10,544 nt of DNA from Nautiliaceae bacterium (GTDB lineage: Bacteria > Campylobacterota > Campylobacteria > Campylobacterales > Nautiliaceae), in the NCBI GenBank assembly GCA_027008345.1, contig JALTBU010000038.1, positions 1-10,544 on the forward strand, read 5' to 3'. The notes below the pieces were generated by a model. That model saw only the letters and a program-made list of their open reading frames with translations, was not told where the DNA came from and did not search any database. Positions 5,159-10,544 of the stretch are shown here, in pieces. Numbering within the stretch: the stretch's first letter is position 1; the number at the start of each line of letters is the position of its first letter. A program made the translations under genes and the position numbers.

Positions 5159-6595
5159 TTATTTTACATATACATTGATTTTGTATGTTTGAGAAAGAGT
5201 ATTTAATAAATCATTTAATAGTTCCATATTAATTATTCCCTCTGTTAATTTTACTACATTTTCTCTGTTTTTCTCGAATTCTTTTTTATCAAGCAACTTT
5301 TGTTCCTTAATTCTGTATAGAATTGAAACATCAGGATTTGATTCAGGAATCAAAACAAAATAATTAGGTTTTTGTGAAACAAAAACTTTTTGTAAAAATT
5401 CAACTGCTTCTGCTGGTTTTAAATCTTTAATTTTTAAAGCATCATATTTTGTTACAAAACCGATATTTTTACCTTTAAATGTTTTATATTCTTTTTTTGA
5501 TAGTTCAATTAATTTTTGATTTGCTTTTAATACAAGAAGTTTTTCAATTACAAAAGGTTTTGCTTTTTCATAACTCAAAGGCTTAGGCTTAATTTGTTCC
5601 AAAAGTTTTGCAGTAATATAACTATTATTATAAACAAACGGTTTTATAATTCCTTCTTTTTTTAAAATATTCATTTTTTCTACAGGTATAATAGCATTTG
5701 AATCATTAAGTGTCATTATTTCGTAATTAGTTTTGTTAGCTTTTAACTTTTTATATGCGAGTATTGCTTTTTTAAACATTTTTTCTTTTGCATAATCTAT
5801 TTTAACTTTTTTAATAGCTTTATCAAAAGGAATTATTATACCTTTTGCATTTTTATAATTAAGTCTGTTTTTTTCATAAAAATTTTTTAATTCTTGTTTT
5901 GTTGTGTTTATTTCAAGAGGGATTTTTACAAGAGCAACTTTATATTTTTCACTGCTTAAAAATTCATTTTTATGCTTTTCCCAATAATTTTTGATGTCAC
6001 TCTCTTTCAAATCAACCGAAATATCTGATTTTTTCAAAACTTTAATATCCAAATTATCAGCATTATACAAAGCAGAACCTACACTTATTATTTCAGTATT
6101 GGTAGGCTTTAAATGTAAAAATGAGAGAAGTTTTTCAATAAGTATTTTTTTTCTTAAACTTTTTTCAAATTCAGCAGGTTTTAGTCCCGTATTTTTAAGA
6201 TATTGTTTATATGTTTTAGCATTATTAAATACTTCCAAAATTTTATCAGCGACTTCTTTGTCAGTAACATATAATCCCAAATCTTTTGCAAACTGTCTTA
6301 ATATTGCATCTTGTATTGCTTGTTGAAGAGCTATTTTTTTAAGTCCTAATTTTTCTGCTGTCGCTTCATCTAAATTACCGCCCATTTGTTGATTATACAT
6401 ATTGAATAATTGCGTATACGCATCCTGCCAGTCTTTTATAGTTACAGGAGTGTCTTTTACCTCAGCAACTGTTCCTTCTTTATGTGAAAGCTGAAACTGA
6501 CCCCATCCAACAAATCCTGCACCGATAAAAGCAATAGTAGCTATCCAGATAGTAATAACAAGCCATTTCCTGTGTGTCTGCATCCATTCAATCAT
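5159..6595 (-). CDS. PpiD/SurA-like membrane-anchored periplasmic chaperone (peptidylprolyl isomerase family)
   Basis: The 478-residue product has a short cytoplasmic start, one membrane helix at about 9-32 (WLVITIWIATIAFIGAGF), and a long Lys-rich periplasmic body. After the anchor comes a SurA/PpiD-type N-terminal region: VAEVKDTPVTIKDWQDAY (43-60), then IALQQAIQDAILRQFAKDLG (88-107), then VTDKEVADKI (110-119). The region around 330-375 (KEGIIKPFVYNNSYITAKL) resembles the tail of a parvulin domain, but I see none of the usual isomerase signatures (HIL, GGdLG), so it may act as a chaperone without isomerase activity. It heads the ftsA-ftsZ operon, an arrangement I recall from Campylobacter jejuni (Cj0694-ftsA-ftsZ). 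The ATG follows an AGAGG ribosome site at normal spacing. Family assignment is good; catalytic activity is uncertain. Confidence 0.85.
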   Translation of the reverse strand: MIEWMQTHRKWLVITIWIATIAFIGAGFVGWGQFQLSHKEGTVAEVKDTPVTIKDWQDAYTQLFNMYNQQMGGNLDEATAEKLGLKKIALQQAIQDAILRQFAKDLGLYVTDKEVADKILEVFNNAKTYKQYLKNTGLKPAEFEKSLRKKILIEKLLSFLHLKPTNTEIISVGSALYNADNLDIKVLKKSDISVDLKESDIKNYWEKHKNEFLSSEKYKVALVKIPLEINTTKQELKNFYEKNRLNYKNAKGIIIPFDKAIKKVKIDYAKEKMFKKAILAYKKLKANKTNYEIMTLNDSNAIIPVEKMNILKKEGIIKPFVYNNSYITAKLLEQIKPKPLSYEKAKPFVIEKLLVLKANQKLIELSKKEYKTFKGKNIGFVTKYDALKIKDLKPAEAVEFLQKVFVSQKPNYFVLIPESNPDVSILYRIKEQKLLDKKEFEKNRENVVKLTEGIINMELLNDLLNTLSQTYKINVYVK

Positions 6596-6649
6596 TTATT
6601 ACCTCTTTTGTCATTTTTATGTCATTTTTCCCCAATTTTCGGAATTCTT

Positions 6650-6662
6650 TTGATATTATAAT
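6650..6662. promoter_or_regulatory. Overlapping divergent -10 boxes for bioA (+) and the ppiD-like/ftsA/ftsZ operon (-)
   Basis: On the plus strand TTGATATTATAAT (6650-6662) ends in TATAAT at 6657-6662, about 32 bases before the bioA ATG. It is preceded by several T-runs spaced roughly a helical turn apart (6614-6650), the pattern known from Campylobacter sigma70 promoters that lack a -35. On the minus strand TATAAT occupies 6660-6655, preceded by a run of seven T residues, and would serve the division operon with a leader of about 50 bases. The boxes overlap by four bases. Start sites are inferred. Confidence 0.5.
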
Positions 6663-6693
6663 AAAAAAATTATCGCTGTAAAAGGGATTTTCG

Positions 6694-8058
6694 ATGAAAA
6701 ATGCTGAAATTATGGAAATTGACCTAAAATATAACTGGCATCCTTGCACTCAAATGAAAGATCATGAATTTTTACCAATAATACCTATTAAAAAAGGACA
6801 GGGTGTTTATCTTGAAGATTTTGAAGGCAATAGATATATTGACTCAATAAGCAGCTGGTGGGTAAATTTATTTGGACATTCAAATGAATATATAAATTCA
6901 AAGATTAAATCCCAACTTGAAATATTAGAACATGTTATTTTTGCAGGATTTACCCACGAAGGGGCAGTGATACTATCTAAAAGATTGTGTGAATTAACAG
7001 GATTTGACAAAGTGTTTTATGCAGACAACGGAAGCAGTGCTGTTGAGATTGCTATAAAAATGAGCTTTCATTACTGGAAAAATAAAAATAAAGTTAAACC
7101 TATGTTTTTTAGTCTGGAAAATTCATATCATGGTGAAACAATTGGAGCATTAAGTGTAGGAGATGTCGGACTTTATAAGGATACATATAAAGAAATACTT
7201 ATAAAAAACATTACTATTCCTATTCCAAAAGATAAAAGCGAAGAAGAAACTATAAAAGCCCTTCAAAAAGCCAAAAACATATTTGAAAAACATCATAAAG
7301 ATGTAAGCGCACTCATAATCGAACCTCTCGTACAATGTGCTGGATATATGAAAATGCACTCACCCAAATTTATAAAAGGACTTAGAGAACTTTGCAATGA
7401 ATTTGATATACATTTAATAGCTGATGAAATAGCGGTAGGATTTGGAAGGACAGGGACACTGTTTGCCTGCGAACAGGCAGGAATCAAACCTGATTTTATG
7501 CTTTTAAGCAAAGGGCTTACAGGCGGATATTTACCTCTTAGTGTGGTTTTAACTACGAATGAAATATATTCTGCTTTTTATTGTGATTATGAAGAATTAA
7601 AAGCATTTTTACATTCACACTCTTATACTGCAAATCCGCTTGGGATTGCCGCAGCGAATGCAACTCTTGATATATTTGAAAATGGAGAGTGGATAGAGGA
7701 GAAGGGAGAGTGGAAATTAAAAGTTGAAAGTGAAAAGTGTAAAGTGAAAAGTTTAAGTGTTTTAGAATATAATAAAAAGACAAGTGAGTATATCTGGGAA
7801 AATATTCAAAAATTTAAAAGTTTGCCAAATGTCAAAGAAATAAGACAGACAGGTATGATTACTGCTATTGAAATGATTGATTATCCATGGCAAAAAAGAA
7901 TGGGACTTAAAGTTTATGAATACGGATTAAAAAACGGAGTACTCCTTAGACCACTTGGAAATGTAATTTATTTTATGCCTCCATACATTATTCAAAAATC
8001 AGAAATTGATAAAATGATAAATACGGCTTATGAAGGAATAAAGGCATTGGATGATTAA
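6694..8058 (+). CDS. bioA: Adenosylmethionine-8-amino-7-oxononanoate aminotransferase (biotin synthesis)
   Basis: BioA is a PLP enzyme that moves an amino group from S-adenosylmethionine to KAPA, making the biotin precursor DAPA. Active-site features are present: SSWW (53-56) for substrate binding, NGSSAVE (112-118) for the cofactor phosphate, SYHGET (144-149), ADEI with Asp244 on the pyridine nitrogen, Lys273 in LLSKGLTGG for the Schiff base, HSYTANPLG (309-317), and Arg419 in LLRPLG for the substrate carboxylate. At 454 residues it is about 25 longer than E. coli BioA (429, from memory). The excess lies between Lys273 and Arg419, around residues 334-356, where the DNA is repetitive. The ATG follows AAAGGG. 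The downstream transporter overlaps its last eight bases. No other bio genes are in the window. Confidence 0.95.
   Translation: MKNAEIMEIDLKYNWHPCTQMKDHEFLPIIPIKKGQGVYLEDFEGNRYIDSISSWWVNLFGHSNEYINSKIKSQLEILEHVIFAGFTHEGAVILSKRLCELTGFDKVFYADNGSSAVEIAIKMSFHYWKNKNKVKPMFFSLENSYHGETIGALSVGDVGLYKDTYKEILIKNITIPIPKDKSEEETIKALQKAKNIFEKHHKDVSALIIEPLVQCAGYMKMHSPKFIKGLRELCNEFDIHLIADEIAVGFGRTGTLFACEQAGIKPDFMLLSKGLTGGYLPLSVVLTTNEIYSAFYCDYEELKAFLHSHSYTANPLGIAAANATLDIFENGEWIEEKGEWKLKVESEKCKVKSLSVLEYNKKTSEYIWENIQKFKSLPNVKEIRQTGMITAIEMIDYPWQKRMGLKVYEYGLKNGVLLRPLGNVIYFMPPYIIQKSEIDKMINTAYEGIKALDD
7684..7760 (+). repeat. Low-complexity purine-rich repeat insertion within bioA
   Basis: GGAGAGTGG occurs at 7684-7692 and again at 7705-7713, exactly 21 bases apart, so the peptide GEW appears twice in frame. 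From about 7717 to 7760 the sequence is a run of degenerate AAAGTG / AAAAGT units. The reading frame stays open. Compared from memory with E. coli BioA, about 23 residues are extra here, between the shared GEW/GDW and the next conserved helix. The repeat therefore looks inserted or expanded in the gene while keeping a multiple of three. Confidence 0.7.
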
Positions 8059-9565
8059 CATAAAACAAGCCATAAAAAATTCTCTCCTAAATCCTGTAAA
8101 ACATTTTAAGCTCAGATATCTGCCTCTTTTAATGGTCTATTTTGCATATGGAGCAAGCGGAATAACAGGAGTGGCGGAAACATTCTGGGTAAAAGAAGAG
8201 CTTAAACTCTCAGCTGCTGCTCTTGTATCTCTTGGAGTATGGCTTAGTATCCCATGGACAATAAAAATGGTGTTTGGTCAACTTGTTGACAGTGTCCCGA
8301 TTTTAGGCTCTCAAAGAAGAATTTATATTTATATTGGAGCTGGACTTATTGCATTAGGCGATATTTTACTTATAGGACTTGCCGGAAATTATCACTGGGC
8401 TGAATTTAGCAGTAAAGATAATGTTTATATCATTTCAGCACTTTTAACTGTAATAGGATTTGTTTTACAAGACGTTGTGGCAGATACAATGAGTACAGAA
8501 GTAGTAGATAGAAATCAACCTCAGGAAAGAGTAGAAGAAGAACTCGCTTATGTTCAGATTCTTGGCCGTCTTGCAATTTCCCTTGCAGGAGTGTTAGTAG
8601 CAGGACTCAGCGGATGGCTTGCTCAAATTTTTTCGTACGAAACAATGTTTAAAATAGGACTTATAATACCACTTATTTCCATAACAGGTGTAAGTATTGT
8701 AAAACTTGATGTTGCAAAACCAAGCCCAATTAATTGTAAAATACTCTGCGGAGGTCTAGCTTTTGCCGTTTTTGTTGTGCTTATGGGTTATGGACAATAT
8801 CAGCATTGGGGAAATAAAATTGTCGCTTTCATATTTAAATATTCCCAAGAAATTGTATTCTTGGTAAGTTTTGCAGTTATTACATATATGTTAAGTCTTG
8901 TTTTAAAAGATGTTGATGAGAAAATTAGAAAATTTATAATAAAAACAGCAATTGTAATTTTTGTATATCGTGCTATGCCAAGTGTAGGTCCGGGACTTCA
9001 ATGGTGGGAAATTGATGTATTGCATTTTGACAAAGCATTTTTTGGGACTCTCTCACAAATAGGAGCAATTCTTTCAATTCTTGGAATGTGGCTTTTTAGT
9101 GATTTTATAGCCAAAAAACCTGCACATTATACACTTTTGTGGCTTACTATTGTTACAACTATATTATTTTTACCAATTATCGGACTTTATTATAATATTC
9201 CACAAAGTTTAGGACTTTCACCAAAAACAGTGGCATTAATTGATACGGCGGTAGAATCGCCTTTTGCACAGCTTAGTATGATACCGCTTTTGACTTTAAT
9301 AGCAATTTATGCACCTCAGGGGAATAAAGCCACATGGTTTGCTTTGATGGCAAGTCTTATGAATTTAGCTTTGACAGCCGGAGGACTACTTACAAAATAC
9401 TTAAATGAAATTTTCCCTGTATCAAGAAAAGTAGTTGAACACGGAAAAGTAATAGTTCCAATGGATTATTCAAATCTTGGAATTTTAATGATAATTGTAA
9501 CTGTTTTAAATATTACTGTACCTGTAGTTACAATTTATTATTTAATGATTAGGAAAAGAAGATGA
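8051..9565 (+). CDS. MFS transporter of the folate-biopterin (BT1) type
   Basis: This 504-residue, very hydrophobic protein has roughly twelve membrane segments and no signal peptide. The loop after the second segment reads PWTIKMVFGQLVDSVPILG (68-86) followed by SQRRIYIYIG. This matches the BT1 pattern (PW..K...G...D..Pi.G.rRr.Y) better than generic MFS loops. A second BT1-like signature, QDVVADTMSTEVV (140-152), lies near the fourth segment. BT1 members carry folates or pterins in plants, cyanobacteria and trypanosomatids; bacterial substrates are mostly unproven. The ATG overlaps bioA by eight bases with an AAAGG ribosome site inside bioA, so both are made from one transcript. The pairing suggests a cofactor or precursor substrate, but that is inference. 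Family fair, substrate unknown. Confidence 0.7.
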   Translation: MINIKQAIKNSLLNPVKHFKLRYLPLLMVYFAYGASGITGVAETFWVKEELKLSAAALVSLGVWLSIPWTIKMVFGQLVDSVPILGSQRRIYIYIGAGLIALGDILLIGLAGNYHWAEFSSKDNVYIISALLTVIGFVLQDVVADTMSTEVVDRNQPQERVEEELAYVQILGRLAISLAGVLVAGLSGWLAQIFSYETMFKIGLIIPLISITGVSIVKLDVAKPSPINCKILCGGLAFAVFVVLMGYGQYQHWGNKIVAFIFKYSQEIVFLVSFAVITYMLSLVLKDVDEKIRKFIIKTAIVIFVYRAMPSVGPGLQWWEIDVLHFDKAFFGTLSQIGAILSILGMWLFSDFIAKKPAHYTLLWLTIVTTILFLPIIGLYYNIPQSLGLSPKTVALIDTAVESPFAQLSMIPLLTLIAIYAPQGNKATWFALMASLMNLALTAGGLLTKYLNEIFPVSRKVVEHGKVIVPMDYSNLGILMIIVTVLNITVPVVTIYYLMIRKRR

Positions 9566-9631
9566 GTGTGTGAGTTGATGAGTAGATGGGTGTATGAGTA
9601 GATGAGAATATGGTGGATGTGTGAATGGGTT
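9561..9631 (+). repeat. Degenerate GATGAGT/GTGTGAGT repeat tract after the transporter gene
   Basis: Starting at the transporter stop codon, about 70 bases consist almost only of G, A and T on the plus strand, in units such as GATGAGT, GTGTGAGT and GTAGATG. An exact 11-base direct repeat, ATGAGTAGATG, occurs at 9578-9588 and 9594-9604, 16 bases apart. No coding frame, hairpin or terminator is evident. It resembles the purine-rich repeat inside bioA in composition and strand bias, though not in unit sequence. Confidence 0.65.
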
Positions 9632-9705
9632 AATAAAAAGCAATATTTTCAAATACACAAATTACTAATATAGAATTACCTGATTTAATATTGTTTTAAT
9701 AAAAC

Positions 9706-9715
9706 TTGATATAAT
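9706..9715 (+). promoter_or_regulatory. Candidate promoter (extended -10) for htpX
   Basis: TTGATATAAT, with TATAAT at 9710-9715, lies 32 bases before the htpX ATG in an AT-rich, T-periodic stretch without a clear -35. It is identical to the motif ahead of mlaE and the tRNA. I see no CIRCE-type inverted repeat, so there is no sign of HrcA control. Confidence 0.5.
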
Positions 9716-9747
9716 ATAACTAAACTTTTTTTAAAAGAGGAGGTAAA

Positions 9748-10544
9748 ATGGCAATTATTATGCTTATTTTAATGAACTTAGCCGTAATGGCTTCAATATA
9801 TTTATCGCTTTTTTTAATTGAACTTATTTTTGGAGTAAGGATTGATCCTCAAAGTGTTTTGGGACTTGCGATAATTGCAGTAATTATCGGTTTTAGCGGC
9901 AGTATTATTTCACTTCTTTTATCTAAATGGATGGCAATAAAAACAATGGGCGTGAGGGTAATTGAGCATCCATCAAACGAGGCTGAGATATGGCTTGTAA
10001 ATACGGTTGCAAAATTAGCTCAAAAAGCAAATATTCCTATGCCGGAAGTCGGAGTATTTGATGGACCTCCTAATGCGTTTGCAACAGGTCCGAGCAAAAA
10101 CAATGCATTAGTTGCTGTTTCTACAAGTCTCTTTGATATGATGGATACAAAAGAGATAGAAGGTGTATTGGCTCATGAAATAAATCATATAAGACACGGA
10201 GATATGATTACAATGACTCTGGTTCAGGGTGTATTAAACGCACTTGTATTTTTTATTTCAAGAATTATTGCAAATATCATAGCTCCTAAAAATGATGAAG
10301 GAGAACCGAATCCGTTTGCATATATGGCAATTTCTTTTGCGCTTGAAATTGTGCTTTCAATATTTGCAACAATGATTGCAATGTGGTTTAGCAGATACAG
10401 AGAATATAAAGCAGACAGCGGGGCGGTTGAAATTGACGGACCTCAGGGGATTTATTATGCCTTGGCAAAGCTTGGTCAAATCCCAAAAGAACAAGTTGCC
10501 TTGCCACAAGAGATGAAAGCATTTGGAATTGTCGGATTTTTAGG
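9748..10544 (+). CDS. htpX: Membrane zinc protease HtpX (3' end outside window)
   Basis: HtpX is an inner-membrane M48 metalloprotease that cleaves damaged or misassembled membrane proteins during heat and envelope stress. The open frame from ATG 9748 gives 265 codons before the window ends; the family is usually about 285-295 residues, so only the last part is missing. Two N-terminal membrane segments lie at about 5-29 and 37-60. The zinc site HEINH is at 143-147, with the third ligand Glu219 in SRYREYKAD (215-223). Two more hydrophobic segments flank 158-212. Also typical are PPNAFATG (107-114) and the strand ALVAVSTSLFDMM (120-132). A strong GAGGAGG ribosome site lies four bases before the ATG. 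It has its own promoter and is separate from the bioA unit. Confidence 0.95.
   Translation, partial: MAIIMLILMNLAVMASIYLSLFLIELIFGVRIDPQSVLGLAIIAVIIGFSGSIISLLLSKWMAIKTMGVRVIEHPSNEAEIWLVNTVAKLAQKANIPMPEVGVFDGPPNAFATGPSKNNALVAVSTSLFDMMDTKEIEGVLAHEINHIRHGDMITMTLVQGVLNALVFFISRIIANIIAPKNDEGEPNPFAYMAISFALEIVLSIFATMIAMWFSRYREYKADSGAVEIDGPQGIYYALAKLGQIPKEQVALPQEMKAFGIVGFL

Noticed and set aside
7553..7783. 76-codon minus-strand frame with Ser-Thr-Leu/His-Phe repeats
   Set aside because: It is the reverse reading of the repeat tract inside bioA; such Leu/Phe/His-rich phantom proteins arise whenever this purine-rich repeat is translated backwards.
1..10544. CRISPR array, insertion sequence, prophage, toxin-antitoxin or defence island
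   Set aside because: No regularly spaced long repeats, transposase or integrase-like frames, or known defence domains were found; all large frames are assigned to housekeeping families.

Overview
The window looks like chromosomal DNA from a low-GC (roughly 30% by eye) member of Campylobacterota (Epsilonproteobacteria). The evidence is the ppiD-like/ftsA/ftsZ block and the fliL-acpS pair, both arrangements I recall from Campylobacter and Helicobacter, plus AT-rich sigma70 promoters that often lack a good -35 box. Very GC-rich stable RNAs in an AT-rich genome suggest a thermophilic lineage such as Nautiliales (Nautilia, Caminibacter, Lebetimonas). That placement is inference.

Layout from left to right: (1) The 3' end of a uroporphyrinogen-III synthase gene (hemD). 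(2) A gene-poor stretch at 290-857 holding one GC-rich structured RNA, best read as 6S RNA, behind a perfect TTGACA-17 bp-TATAAT promoter. (3) On the minus strand, fliL, acpS and a tRNA-Arg with the unusual anticodon GCG. (4) A lone MlaE-type lipid-transport permease on the plus strand, divergent from fliL and convergent with ftsZ. (5) A minus-strand cell-division operon in the order ppiD-like chaperone, ftsA, ftsZ. (6) On the plus strand, bioA and a BT1-type MFS transporter whose start overlaps the end of bioA. (7) The first 265 codons of the heat-shock membrane protease htpX, cut by the window end.

Functional themes are envelope and division (FtsA/FtsZ ring, MlaE lipid transport, PpiD-like periplasmic folding, HtpX membrane quality control), flagellar motor (FliL), cofactor metabolism (HemD, AcpS, BioA, perhaps the BT1-type carrier) and RNA functions (6S candidate, tRNA-Arg). 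Almost everything is housekeeping. I see no CRISPR array, insertion sequence, prophage or defence system. The points worth a second look are the 6S-like RNA and its upstream half-sites, the GCG anticodon, overlapping divergent -10 boxes, a recurring TTGATATAAT promoter motif, a repeat-derived insertion inside BioA, and a related-looking G/A/T repeat tract after the transporter gene.
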